From Wurfbainia villosa (Eukaryota; Streptophyta; Magnoliopsida; Zingiberales; Zingiberaceae): a stretch of DNA of 64,000 nucleotides. The DNA lies in assembly GCA_025175895.1 (NCBI GenBank), contig CM046007.1:29097913-29161912 (forward strand). The letters run 5' to 3'. The notes beneath the pieces are model-generated. The model had not been told where the DNA came from and ran no database searches. It worked only from the letters and a program-made list of their open reading frames with translations. The translations under genes were made by a program, and so were the position numbers. Numbering within the stretch: the stretch's first letter is position 1; every line of letters begins with the position of its first letter. Shown in pieces: positions 49,040-59,816 of this stretch.

Positions 49040-49734
49040 ACAGGGATAATATATATATACATATATAGCTGAGTGAAAACCTAGCTCTTCCGATCCACCA
49101 CCGCACGGGGATAAAAATAATATATATAGCTGAGATAAAACTCAACTCTTCCGATCCACCACCGCACGAGGATAAAAATAATATATATAGTTGAGGTAAA
49201 ACTCAGCTCTTCCGATCCACCACCGCACGGGGATAACAATAATATATATAGCTAAGGTACAACTCAGCTCTTCCGATCCAACACTGCACGGGGATAACAA
49301 TAATATATAGCTGAGGTAAAACTCAACTCTTCCGATCCACCACCGTACGGGGATAACAATAATATATATAGTTGAGGTACAACTCAGCTCTTCCGATCCA
49401 CCACCGCACGGGGATAAAAATAATATATATAACTGAGGTAAAACTCAGCTCTTCTGATCCACCACCGCACAGGGATAACAATAATATATATAGTTGAGGT
49501 AAAACTCAGCTCTTCCGATCCACCACCGCATGGGGATAAAAATAATATATATAGCTGAGGTAAAACTCAGCTCTTCCGATTCACCACCGTACGGGGATAA
49601 CAATAATATATATAGCTGAGGTACAACTCAGCTCTTCCGATCCACCAACGCACGGGGATAAAAATAATATATATAGTTGAGGTAAAACTCAGCTCTTCCG
49701 ATCCACCACCGCACGGGGATAAAAATAATATATC
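49040..49734 (+). repeat. 60-bp tandem repeat array of element F, left part
   Basis: About eleven units of 60-61 bp. Core: AGCTGAGGTAAAACTCAGCT, then CTTCCGATCCACCACCGCACGGGG, then ATAAAAATAATATATAT. The core CTGAGGTAAAACTCAG is itself an inverted repeat. The array is cut at 49734 by element E and resumes at 58389. Confidence 0.95.
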
Positions 49735-50853
49735 TGTTGGTGCAGTAGGCACCTAAGTCGAACCTGAGTTTTGATTATAGCAAACGATACAAAGTTAAGC
49801 TCATGTTGTTATCTCACGAGCTGAATCGAGTGTGCAGAAAATTGCTATAGCTGGAGCTGAAGGCTAGCGACACCCGGAGGAAGCCGCGGTAGTCGGGCGA
49901 CACTCAAGTGACTTCGGAGGGAGCCGAAGGAATTGAGTGGAAGGCTGGAAGCAAAAGCAACACGTAAGTATCGAGGTAAGCTCGTGTGTGCGAGTGTAAG
50001 TAAGGTCGTATCCTCGTTACGGGGAAAGACTTAAGCGTAGATCCGACCCAAGACATCTCATAGGTGGTCTAGGTCGAGATCGGACGGTCGACGACCGTCG
50101 AAATAATGTTTTCTTTAAGCTAACATTGCCTTTACACCAAGATCGGGCCGATCGCTAACTCAAGGACTCGACGCTGGCCCATCACGGGTGACTACGGCTA
50201 GCACTCGATCGATGTCGCCAAGAATGATCGGGTGATGGCTATCACCGATCGTCAAAGGATCACCGAGAGTCAAGGTTTATCACCAAATTTCAAGGGAGTG
50301 GTGCTCAAATATGATTGGCTAGGGTTCCTCTCGAAGGGGCTCAAAGGCTATAAAAGGAGGTCCTAACCTAGGGTTTTATACAATTCTAAGTGCTCAAAGC
50401 TTCCATAGCTGCGACTCTCCAAGCGACTCTCTACGACAATGAAGTGTTGCCAACAACCCTAGCTTAAGGTCTTTCTTTTTAGTTGTTGGTATAATCCTTG
50501 TTATTGTTTTCAATATTGCAACTCTTTTACTCGAGGTTTTTCTATCGTTGCATTTTACTTTAATAGAAGAGAGGGTTTGTCTCTCTATCATTTTGCTTCG
50601 AAGTTTTTTTGTAATCGTCAAACTCCTACCTCCAACGAGGAGGAGTGTTTTAGTGAATTGCCCTCCGTACACGGTCTAGGATCGTTAGGGCCTTGGAGTA
50701 GTAGCCGAAGGCTACGAACCAAGTAAAAAAAATAAACTTGTCTCTTTTTGTTTCATTTACATTTCCGCTGCGTATATTTGTCTTGAAACGAATTCGAAAG
50801 AAAAAGGCTTTTCGCTATTCACCCCCCCTCTAGCGAACCGCATCGATCCAACA
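49735..50853 (+). repeat. 5' LTR of element E
   Basis: TGTTGGTGCAG...ATCCAACA. A TATA box is likely in GGCTATAAAAGGAGG (near 50347), which puts the transcript start about 30 bp downstream. Most of it is nearly identical to the 3' LTR except the block 50115-50460. Confidence 0.95.
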
Positions 50854-50855
50854 AT

Positions 50856-50867
50856 TGGTATCAGAGC
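50856..50867 (+). other. Primer binding site of element E
   Basis: TGGTATCAGAGC, perfect tRNA-Met complement, 2 bp after the LTR. Confidence 0.95.
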
Positions 50868-51088
50868 CGGGGGTTGCTAAGATTTGGTGAAACCACCAAT
50901 CTAGCCATTTTTACAGATTTATTTTTTTTGTTTCTTTTAATTCTGTTTTTTTTCTTGTTTTTGGATTTATTTCGCTTTGTTAATTATTCTCCCGCACTAC
51001 TAATCCAAGACGCGAGTCTTGGCACTTGTTTTTGTGTTTTTGTCGTTGCTAGTTTCTTCGTCATCGTCTCCTTGTGTCTTTTGTTCTA

Positions 51089-52729
51089 ATGGCCCATCTC
51101 GAGGGTTTTAGCACCGTCCGACCTCCATTTTACAACGGAGATGACTTCCGTTATTGGAAGGGTCGGATGGAATGCTTCCTAAAAACCCAAATAGAGATGT
51201 GGATTGTGATCCAAACCGGGTTCACCCTTCCTACTAATGAAGAAGGTGAATCCTTGGATTACAATCAATGGACCATTGTGACAAAACGACAAGTTGAAGC
51301 CGATGCCAAGGCAACACAAATCCTCCAATGCGGCCTATCCAAAGAGGAGCTAAATCGCGTCGGCCCCTTCATAAGCGCAAAAGATCTTTGGACAAAACTA
51401 GTGGAGCTACACGAAGGGACCGATGAAGCCAAGGTATGTAAGCGCGACCTCTTGTTCAATAAATTATATAATCTAAAAATGCAGGAACACGAGTCCGCGA
51501 CGCAACTCCACGCCCGTATCCAAGACATAGTCAACAACCTACACGCAATCGGGCAAAAGGTCAAAAACTGTGACCTTATAAGGTATGTTCTAAACTCTTT
51601 TCCGAGGACTACCTTGTGGGCATCCATGGTCGATGCTTACAAGATCTCCAAGGACCTCTCTAAACTTAGATTAGATGAACTCTTTTCCGATTTTGAATTA
51701 CATGAGCAGTCCAACTCGGAACCCGAGAGGGGTATAGCCTTGTTTGCAGGTTCAAAGAAGAAGAAAATCGCAAGCAAGCCACCACCAACCGAGGAGGAAG
51801 ACGAGTCCGAAGAAGAAGTTGACCCGGAATTGACTGCCGAGCTAATGAACCTAGCTCGAAGGATAGCCAAGGGACGAAAGCGAACCACAACTCGACCCAA
51901 CCAAGGTAAGCCTAAAAGTTCTAATATTAGGTGTTATGAGTGTAACAGGTTTGGACATATCAAGTCCGAGTGCCCCAAGCTCAACCACAAAGCACCTAAG
52001 CACAAGAAGGCCCTCAACGCGACATGGGAAGAAGCGTCATCCGAAGAAGACGAAGACCACGTCTTCATGGCGAAATCAATTGAGTCAGACACGGAGACCG
52101 AACCTGAACTTGAGTCAGAACCTGAGGATGACTCGGACTATGAAGCTACCTTCAAGTCAAGCCACGGATACGCATCCGGTTCAAAAGATACCCTTAAAGT
52201 AAGTCGAACTTTATTTAATACCTTACAAAATACGGTTAGGTTTTTGTCTAGGAAATTAGTTAAATCCGAGTCCAAGGTCGAGACCCTGGTTGAGGAGGTC
52301 AAACTCCTCAAACACAAGGTCTCCCTAACCTCTTCGACTAGTCGAGTTCAAGAGAAGGACTCAACTCGGGTTGAAAAACTCGAAGTTGAGAACTCACTCT
52401 TGAAAAGTCAAGTCGAAGATCTTAGGAACACGTTGGAAATGTTCACTTCGGGATCCAAAGGACTTGACCTCCTACTTGGATCTCAAAGGGCCGTGTACAA
52501 CAAGGCTGGACTAGGGTTTAACTCAAACACGACTAATAGGTCGTATATGTCGATTGTAAGTCGACATAGGAAACATGTCCAAGCATGGGTCCCTAAGAAC
52601 CTTTTGATTTCAACTCTAGGATCCAACCCGTACTGGATTCCCAAGGACCAAATCCACTATGTGGATAGACCGAACCGATTCAACGGTCTAGGGGGAGCCA
52701 GTACAAAACATGTTTGTGCTTTAACTTAG
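51089..52729 (+). CDS. Gag polyprotein of element E (intact frame)
   Basis: 546 codons from ATG 51089 (the frame is open slightly upstream, but the first ATG is here). N-terminal copia gag domain: PPFYNGDDFRYWKGRMECFL, then GPFISAKDLWTKLVELHEG and KMQEHESATQLHARIQDIVNNL. One clean CCHC zinc knuckle (CYECNRFGHIKSEC, about codon 285-298). Acidic stretch (SEEDEDHVF, ESEPEDDSD). A long C-terminal coiled coil (about 380-470). Then AWVPKNL and GSNPYWIPKDQIHYVDR. Long gag with a coiled-coil tail is known from SIRE elements. It forms particles and packages RNA. It has no stop and could be translated. Its tail is the template for recognising the tails of elements A and D. Confidence 0.93.
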   Translation: MAHLEGFSTVRPPFYNGDDFRYWKGRMECFLKTQIEMWIVIQTGFTLPTNEEGESLDYNQWTIVTKRQVEADAKATQILQCGLSKEELNRVGPFISAKDLWTKLVELHEGTDEAKVCKRDLLFNKLYNLKMQEHESATQLHARIQDIVNNLHAIGQKVKNCDLIRYVLNSFPRTTLWASMVDAYKISKDLSKLRLDELFSDFELHEQSNSEPERGIALFAGSKKKKIASKPPPTEEEDESEEEVDPELTAELMNLARRIAKGRKRTTTRPNQGKPKSSNIRCYECNRFGHIKSECPKLNHKAPKHKKALNATWEEASSEEDEDHVFMAKSIESDTETEPELESEPEDDSDYEATFKSSHGYASGSKDTLKVSRTLFNTLQNTVRFLSRKLVKSESKVETLVEEVKLLKHKVSLTSSTSRVQEKDSTRVEKLEVENSLLKSQVEDLRNTLEMFTSGSKGLDLLLGSQRAVYNKAGLGFNSNTTNRSYMSIVSRHRKHVQAWVPKNLLISTLGSNPYWIPKDQIHYVDRPNRFNGLGGASTKHVCALT

Positions 52730-53431
52730 AAATTGCATGTTTTAACTTAGAAAGTTTGTGCTTTAACTTAGAAATTACATGTTTTAACTTAGAAAGTTTG
52801 TGATTTAACTTAAAAATTGCATGCTTTAACTTAGAAAGTTTGTGCTTTAAAACTTGTGAACTCACTTAGAACACGAACATAACCAACTAAAATTCTTCGA
52901 AAAGATTGAGCCTCGGGGAGCCTCTTTTCAAAAACATAACCAACTAAAATTCTTTGAAAAGATTGAGCCTCGGGGAGCCTCTTTTCAAAAACATAACCAA
53001 CTAAAATTCTTTGAAAAGATTGAGCCTCGAGGAGCCTCTTTTCAAAAATAACCAGTTAGACTAGGAAATAGTCTTAGGTGAGTCAAGTCATCATTTTCTT
53101 GAAAATGATTTTGTTTAAGGAAGTGGTCGATGATCCGATAAAAGAAGGCCTCTGCGCCTTGCCACGACCTGGAAGCCATGATCTTGAAAAGGTAAACTTG
53201 ACAAGCCTAGGGTCAAATCCAAATCTAACATAAAATTACTTGAACCTAAATCCACTTAATCAACTTAATTGGAAGTCATCTCACAAAAAACCACATAAGT
53301 ATAACATGCTTGATCATATAGACACAGGTGAGATGACCTAGGTTTAACAACTTACAACCAATTTTTTTTAAAAAAAAAAAGAAAAAAAAATCTAACATCC
53401 AATCCAACCACCTTGTGTGTAGGATCAATGG
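52730..53431 (+). repeat. Gag-pol spacer of element E with two tandem repeats
   Basis: About 40-bp units (GTGCTTTAACTTAGAAA... / ATGTTTTAACTTAGAAAG) at 52715-52860. Then three 57-bp units beginning CATAACCAACTAAAATTC at 52878, 52935 and 52992, nearly identical. The rest is AT-rich. In intact relatives gag and pol lie close together or in one frame, so these repeats expanded a linker. Confidence 0.85.
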
Positions 53432-54641
53432 ATGTTGGACAGCGGTTGCTCCCGACACATGACCGGGTATCAACTCAAATTCACAAAGCTTCGATTCAAA
53501 CGACAAGGATCGGTAGCCTTTGGGAATAACGACAAGCTCAAAATCATCGGATCAGGTGATATCGAGCTTAACTTGAATTTTGTTATTAAAAATGTATTAC
53601 TTGTAGAGAATTTTGAATATAACCTGCTTAGCGTAAGCCAATTATGTGACAATAACTATAAGGTCGTATTTTTAGAAAATGAATGTGTAATTAAAACAAA
53701 TAAAACAGCTAAAACAATACTCAAAGGAACTAGGACAAATAACATTTATACAATTAACTTAATCAAATCCTCAGCCAAATGTCTTATGACACAGGAAGAG
53801 GAATCATGGTTGTGGCACCGATGACTCGGTCACTCGCACCCAAGACTCGTCCACAAGATGAGTCAGAGTGGCTTAGTCAGAGGCTTACCCAACCTCAACA
53901 ACTTGGTTAATAAAATCTGTAATGCTTGTCAACAAGGAAAACAACCTAGGACACAACACAAGTTAACTAACCAAGAACGAACCTCAAGTGTACTTGAGCT
54001 CCTGCATATGGATCTATTCGATTCACATGGAGCCAAGTCACTCAATAGAAGTCAATATTGCTTAGTCATAATTGATGACTACTCCAGGTTTACCTGGGTT
54101 AGGTTCATCAAACATAAAAATGATACCCTAGATCAATTAATCAATCTATTCAAATTAATCGAGAATCAAAAAAACCTTAAGGTTAAAAGACTTAGAAGCA
54201 ATCATGGTGGTGAATTCGAAAATCAAAGGTTCACCGACTTCAGAACCTAACAGATACCACCATGAATTCTCTTGCCCTAGGACCCTCAACAAAATGGCCT
54301 AGTGGAGCGGAAAAACCGAACTCTACAAGAAGCCGCTAGGACCATGTTGAGCGAATACGACCTACCCGATAGGTTTTGGGGACGTTAGCACGGCTTGCTA
54401 TGTCGAATAGGATCCTTATGGTAAAGAGGCACCTTAAGACCTCGTGATTTATCACAATAAAGTACCCAACATCAAGTACTTTAGGTATTTGGATGTAAAG
54501 TACATATCTTAAACACTAAGAACCACCTAGGGAAATTCGAATCCAAAACCTCCACCTAATCTTCTTAGGATACTCAACCACGAGTAGGGCCTATAGGTAT
54601 ATAACCACGATACCCTTAAAGTCGAAGAGACTATTAATGTA
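53432..54641 (+). pseudogene. Element E protease and integrase, frameshifted
   Basis: Protease DSGCSRHMTG at the start (53432), followed by the usual VAFGNNDKLKIIGSGDIEL. A TGA at 53822 interrupts the integrase zinc-binding region, which continues LGHSHPRL...KICNACQQGKQ. Integrase core: first aspartate in LLHMDLFDS; the second position reads RSNHGGEF where the family has aspartate (RSDHGGEF); third acidic residue in QNGLVERKNRTLQEA. Stops and frameshifts start at 54250. From 54380 to 54640 only fragments remain (FGCKVHILNTKNHLGKFESK). The integrase is therefore non-functional in two ways. Confidence 0.9.
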
Positions 54642-56492
54642 GTGTTCGATGAAGTACCCAAACCTACAAAACCCTTAATGACCCCAAGTGTTGAGCCCAC
54701 TGATACCAAACTCGTCTCCGACCCTGAGATCGAGTCTAATCCACATCAACCAACTTCTCTTGTCGACCAAGTGACAAGTGATCCGAGTCAAACTAGTGTT
54801 CAACCAAGTCACCCCATTGATCAAGCATTAGGTGACACAAACCCAACCCAATCTAGGATTCAAACTAACCACCCTATCGATCAAGTGATAGGAGATCCTA
54901 ATCTAGGAGTTCGAACTAGAGCATCCTATAGGAACCTTAGTCAAATTTCCTTAATTTCAAAGATAGAACCCAAATCAATTGAACAAGCTCTTCTTGATCC
55001 CGATTGGATTATTGCAATGCAAGAAGAGCTAGCTCAATTTACTAGGAATAAAGTGTGGGAATTAGTACCACCACCTAAAGACAAAACGATAATTGGAACA
55101 AAGTGGGTGTTTCGAAATAAGCTTGATGATAAAGGTGAAGTAGTTAGAAACAAGGCTAGGTTGGTCGTCAAAGGGTTTAGTCAAGTCGAAGGCTTAGATT
55201 ACGAAGAAACCTATGCCCCAGTAGCTAGACTCGAATCCATTCGAATGTTGCTAGCTTATGCCGCACATCGAGGATTTAAGCTGTTTCAAATGGATGTTAA
55301 GTCGGCATTCCTAAATGGATACATTAAAGAAGAAGTTTATGTTAGCCAACCCCCCGGATTCGAAAATCTAGATAAACCCAACCATGTTCTAAAACTTAAG
55401 AAAGCTCTCTATGGACTTAAACAAGCTCCTCGAGCTTGGTACGAGAGACTTTCAATCCATCTTAAGTCAAAAGGGTTTAACCAAGGCTTAGTTGACCCAA
55501 CTCTCTTCGTAAAAACCTTAGGTAAAGAAATATTCATAGCTCAAATTTACGTAGACGATATAATTTTTGGAACTTCTAACTCAGCCTTACTAAACGAGTT
55601 CGTTTCACTCATGGAAAGTGAGTTCGAAATGAACTTGGTAGGCGAGTTAAGTTTCTTTTTAGGTCTACAAATTAAACAAACTAAGGATGATATATACCTA
55701 TATCAACAGAAATACACTAAGGAGTTAATTAAAAGATTTGGAATACAAGACGCTAAGATAATAAACACCCCAATGGCGATTAATGTTAACATAGGAGAAG
55801 ACCCAGAAAGTAAGTCCATTGACTTAAAGTACTATAGGAGCGCGATAGGAAGTCTCCTATACTTAACTGCGAGTCGACCCGACATCCTATTCGCAGTAAC
55901 TATGTGCGCCAGGTTTCAAACCTGTGCTAAGGAGTCTCACCTAACCCTAGTTAAGCGTATCCTTAGATATCTTAAGGGTACACTTAACGTTGGTATTTGG
56001 TACCCTAGATCTACGGAGTTCGAACTAATCGGCTACTCCGATTCGGACTATGTCGGTAGTAAGCTCGATAGAAAGAGCACGAGTGGTTGTTGTCAACTTC
56101 TCGGCTCGAGTCTAGTAAGTTGGTGCAGTAGGAAGCAATACTGTGTCACTTTATCTACCACCGAAGTTGAATACATCGCGATGGGTGAGTGTGTCACTCA
56201 ACTTCTTTGGATGAAGCACACTCTCCGCGACTTTAAGTTAGACTTTACGAATACTAAACTTCACGTAGACAACATTAGTTCAATTAATCTTACTAAGAAT
56301 CCGATATGTCACTCTAGGACTAAACATATAGAGGTCAAACACCATTTCATTCGAGAACATGTGGCCAACGGAGCAATACAACTCGAATACGTCGAATCGA
56401 AGTCTAACTTAGCAGACCTATTTACTAAACCCCTACCCGAAGCCGAATTTAGTCTATTAAGACGAAAATTGGGCATGTGCGTAGTAGAATAG
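54642..56492 (+). CDS. Element E reverse transcriptase and RNase H (open frame)
   Basis: 616 codons with no stop. Linker with repeated HPIDQ..GD segments, then reverse transcriptase: [53 protein letters not shown], and the catalytic IYVDDIIFG, followed by the connection (SRPDILFAV). RNase H: aspartate in GYSDSDYVG, glutamate in TTEVEYIAM, aspartate in VDNISSINL, and the end [15 protein letters not shown]. All core catalytic residues look present. The first codon is GTG inside a polyprotein, so it is part of gag-pol and not a separate gene. It would copy RNA into DNA inside the particle. Confidence 0.93.
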   Translation: MFDEVPKPTKPLMTPSVEPTDTKLVSDPEIESNPHQPTSLVDQVTSDPSQTSVQPSHPIDQALGDTNPTQSRIQTNHPIDQVIGDPNLGVRTRASYRNLSQISLISKIEPKSIEQALLDPDWIIAMQEELAQFTRNKVWELVPPPKDKTIIGTKWVFRNKLDDKGEVVRNKARLVVKGFSQVEGLDYEETYAPVARLESIRMLLAYAAHRGFKLFQMDVKSAFLNGYIKEEVYVSQPPGFENLDKPNHVLKLKKALYGLKQAPRAWYERLSIHLKSKGFNQGLVDPTLFVKTLGKEIFIAQIYVDDIIFGTSNSALLNEFVSLMESEFEMNLVGELSFFLGLQIKQTKDDIYLYQQKYTKELIKRFGIQDAKIINTPMAINVNIGEDPESKSIDLKYYRSAIGSLLYLTASRPDILFAVTMCARFQTCAKESHLTLVKRILRYLKGTLNVGIWYPRSTEFELIGYSDSDYVGSKLDRKSTSGCCQLLGSSLVSWCSRKQYCVTLSTTEVEYIAMGECVTQLLWMKHTLRDFKLDFTNTKLHVDNISSINLTKNPICHSRTKHIEVKHHFIREHVANGAIQLEYVESKSNLADLFTKPLPEAEFSLLRRKLGMCVVE

Positions 56493-57258
56493 GAACTTGC
56501 AAATTATATTTTCTTACTACTATTTCTTAAATTTTCATTTTTATGGAACTAGCATAGGACATACCTTAGATATCATGCACCTATAGATTTAAGGAGCCAA
56601 TACATCTCACAACACATAGGACTAATGTGTTTGTGTACTTAGCCACGTAGATGGGCGTGAGATGTTAGGACTTTACTCCTGGTTCCAGATGTAGATCTAG
56701 TGCATCGCCATGAACCATGGAGTATAATCATACACACTAACCGACTCTGACCAGGACTGGTTGATCTTTCATATCAATCAAGCCAAATATGAGTCGAATA
56801 TTTTATAGATGAGCTTATTTTCAGTATATTATTTTTTTAAAAATAAAAAAAATGGGGAACATGCTTGGACTTTAAATTTAACACTTATTTTGTTTTCCAC
56901 ACACCCCTTACTCTTTTCAATATACGGCAAAAGGGGGAGAAAAAGGCCAAAGTTAAAAGGTCAAAGTTAAGGGGTCAAATTTTTTCGATATACGACACTT
57001 GAACTTATTTATTTTAAATACTATGGCCAATATTAAGTAATTTCGGTTACTTAATTCTTTTTTAGTAGCAAACGTCAAGGGGGAGAGTTAAAACTCTTTC
57101 TCAAGTACTCATCCTCGGTCAAGGGGGAGGATTCCTTAAGGGGGAGCACTTGAAAAAGAGTTTTTATACTCCTGTTCATCATGCTCTTAACACTCCTGCT
57201 CATTCATGCATATCTTTTCTTAATGCACTTAACTTTGTATGTGGGTTTGCCATAAATC
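56493..57258 (+). other. Spacer after pol of element E with repeated purine tracts
   Basis: 766 bp without a gene. Polypurine motifs of the form AAGGGGGAG occur at about 56929, 57077, 57121 and 57138 before the functional one at 57259. Confidence 0.8.
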
Positions 57259-57272
57259 AAAAAGGGGGAGAT
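57259..57272 (+). other. Polypurine tract of element E
   Basis: AAAAAGGGGGAGAT directly before the LTR start TGTTGG at 57273. Confidence 0.9.
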
Positions 57273-58383
57273 TGTTGGTGCAGTAGGCACCTAAGTCGAA
57301 CCTGAGTTTTGATTATAGCAAACGATACAAAGTTAAGCTCATGTTGTTATCTCACGAGCTGAATCGAGTGTGCAGAAAATTGCTATAGCTGGAGCTGAAG
57401 GCTAGCGACACCCGGAGGAAGCCACGGTGGTCGGGCGACACTCAAGTGACTTCGGAGGGAGCCGAAGGAATTGAGTGGAAGGCCGGAAGCAAAAGCAACA
57501 CGTAAGTATCGAGGTAAGCTCGTGTGTGCGAGTGTAAATAAGGTCGTATTCTCGTTACGGGGAAAGACTTAAGCGTAGATCCGACCCAAGACATCTCATA
57601 GGTGGTCTAGGTCGAGATTGAACGGTCGACGACCGTCGAAATAATGTTTTCTTTAAGCTAACATTGCCTTGCAAACAAGATCGATCAGCCAACTGAAGGA
57701 CTCGACCGCGCCCATCACGGGTGACTACGGCTAGCACTCGATCGATCGCCGCCAAAGAATGATCGTGATGGCCATCGCGGATCGGTCAAAGGATCAGCCT
57801 CGAGGAGTCAAGGTTTATCACCAAATTTCAAGGGGAGTGGTGCTCAAATATGATTGGCTAGGGTTCCTCTCGAAAAGGGGCTCAAAGGCTATAAAAGGAG
57901 GTCCTAACCTAGGGTTTTTATATAATTCTAATTGTTCAAAAGCTTCCGCAATGCTGCGACTCTCCGACGACTCTACGACAACGAAGTCAGCTTAAGGTCT
58001 TTCTTTTTAGTTGTTGGTATAATCCTTGTTATTGTTTTCAATATTGCAACTCTTTTACTCGAGGTTTTTCTATCGTTGCATTTTACTTTAATAGAAGAGT
58101 GGGTTTGTCTCTCTATCATTTTGCTTCGAAAGTTTTTTTTGTAATCGTCAAACTCCTACCTCCAACGAGGAGGAGTGTTTTAGTAAATTGCCCTCCGTAC
58201 ACGGTCTAGGACCGTTAGGGCCTTGGAGTAGTAGCCGAAGGCTACGAACCAAGTAAAAAAAATAAACTTGTCTCTTTTTGTTTCATTTACATTTCCGCTG
58301 CGTATATTTGTCTTGAAACGAATTCGAAAGAAAAAGGCTTTTCGCTATTCACCCCCCCTCTAGCAAACCGCATCGATCCAACA
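57273..58383 (+). repeat. 3' LTR of element E
   Basis: 1111 bp, ending ATCCAACA, followed by ATATC. Nearly identical to the 5' copy at both ends. The block 57665-57985 is scrambled by many small indels. Confidence 0.95.
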
Positions 58384-58388
58384 ATATC

Positions 58389-58640
58389 TAGCTGAGGTAA
58401 AACTCAACCCTTCCGATCCACCACCGCACGGGGATAATAATATATATAGCTGAGGTAAAACTCAACCCTTCCGATCCACCACCGCACAAGGATAATAATA
58501 TATATAGCTGAGGTAAAACTCATCTCTTCCGATCCACCACTGCACGGGGATAAAAACAATATATATAGCTGAGGTAAAATTCAGCTCTTCCGATCCACCA
58601 CCGTAAGGGGATAAAAATAATGTATATAACTGCGCATAGA
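58389..58640 (+). repeat. 60-bp tandem repeat array of element F, right part
   Basis: About four further units of the repeat at 49040-49734 (TAGCTGAGGTAAAACTCA...CTTCCGATCCACCACCGCAC). This shows that the two sides of element E were once contiguous. Confidence 0.93.
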
Positions 58641-58689
58641 TTAAGCTCTTCCAATCTGCCGCTATATCTTCTTTCTTGCATCTACCTTG

Positions 58690-59640
58690 AACCAACTCCT
58701 TCGATCCACCATCATATGGGGATATCTGCTTGTCTTGTAGGAAAACAATAAGAATAGTGACGACCTGAACTAGGGCTTCACTTGGTCAGGTCGGAAGAAT
58801 TTTTTACTCCGCCGTTGTATTTCTTTGAAAGTGCATCCACCTTAAATCCAACTCCTTCGATCCTCCACCGTACGGGGATATCTGCTTGCTTGGAAGGCTA
58901 GCAAAGAAAATAGTGACGGCCTGACCTAGGGCTTCACCTAGTCGGGTCAGAAAAATCTTTTATTCCGCCATTGCATGATGGTGTGCATTTAGACCCAAAT
59001 CCTCCGTTCCACCACTGCACGAGGATGACGGCTTCGGCTAACACCAAGCCATAAAAAAGTGTGATGACATGATCTAGGGCTTTGCCCCATCAGGTCAGGA
59101 GAATTTTTTCACTCTGCCATTCTTCACAGGTATTCTTACCTTAAACCCTACTCCTCTGTTCCACCACCGCACGGGGATAACAGCTTCGGCTAACACCGAG
59201 CCATAAAAAAGTGTGATGACCTGATTTAGGGATCTGCCCCCTCAGGTCGGAAGAATTTTTTCACTCTACTATTCTTCACAGGTGTTTTTACCTTAAACCC
59301 TACTCCTCCGTTCCACCACTGCACGGGGATAACGACTTCGGCTAACACGGAGCCATAGAAAAGTGTGACGACCTGACATAGGGCTCTACCCCCTTAGGTC
59401 GAACAAATTTTTTCACTCTGCCCTTATTCCTTCGTTCATCCGTTAGACGAGGATAACGACTTTGGCTGAGGCTAGGCTTTAAGAAAAATAGGATGTATAC
59501 CTTCATGGGGCCATATTTCTGCTCAGAAGCCATACACCTCCATTCTTTTGCCATATGGGGATAACGAGGTTGGCTGATAATGGGCTGTAAAGAGGATAGG
59601 TTACAATTCCACACCTCCTAAGGGCCCACATCTTTGCTTT
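58690..59640 (+). repeat. 150-bp tandem repeat of element F
   Basis: Units of roughly 150 bp recognised by GTGACGACCTGA..TAGGGCTTC..GTCAGGTCGGAAGAATTTTTT at about 58757, 58911, 59061, 59211 and 59363, with decayed material to 59640. Each also carries a CTCCGTTCCACCACTGCACGGGGATAA-like motif related to the core of the 60-bp repeats, so the two arrays share an ancestor. No gene. Confidence 0.88.
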
Positions 59641-59677
59641 GATGCCCAATTAACACCATAATCACATCTTGCGTCCC

Positions 59678-59686
59678 ATATAAGAC
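59678..59686 (+). promoter_or_regulatory. Possible TATA box of aORF 4
   Basis: CATATAAGA, 139 bp before the ATG at 59817. A CT-rich leader-like sequence follows. Confidence 0.4.
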
Positions 59687-59816
59687 TTTTTGTCTTCTCT
59701 CTTTTTCATTTCTGTTTCCTTCCGGCTTTCAACTTTCTTCTTCATCTTCGCCAGCGCCAACCTCTCTGTGCTCAGTTAGACAACTTCTGCAATTTCTTTC
59801 TCCCTTGAGAGTCAAG

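Larger units (their letters stand above)
49735..58383 (+). mobile_element. Element E: SIRE-type Ty1/copia retrotransposon, nested in element F repeats
   Basis: LTRs 49735-50853 (1119 bp) and 57273-58383 (1111 bp), perfect target duplication ATATC (49730-49734 and 58384-58388), primer site 50856, purine tract before 57273. Gene order gag, protease, integrase, reverse transcriptase, RNase H. The long gag with C-terminal coiled coil and the reverse transcriptase ([21 protein letters not shown]) fit the SIRE/Maximus lineage. Protease-integrase is frameshifted while gag and reverse transcriptase-RNase H are open. No envelope-like gene is found after pol. Confidence 0.95.

Noticed and set aside
49040..49734. 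Regular repeats suggesting a CRISPR array
   Set aside because: Units are contiguous with no unique spacers, in a plant transposon.
56493..57258. Envelope-like gene expected downstream of pol in some SIRE elements
   Set aside because: No open frame of useful length in this spacer.
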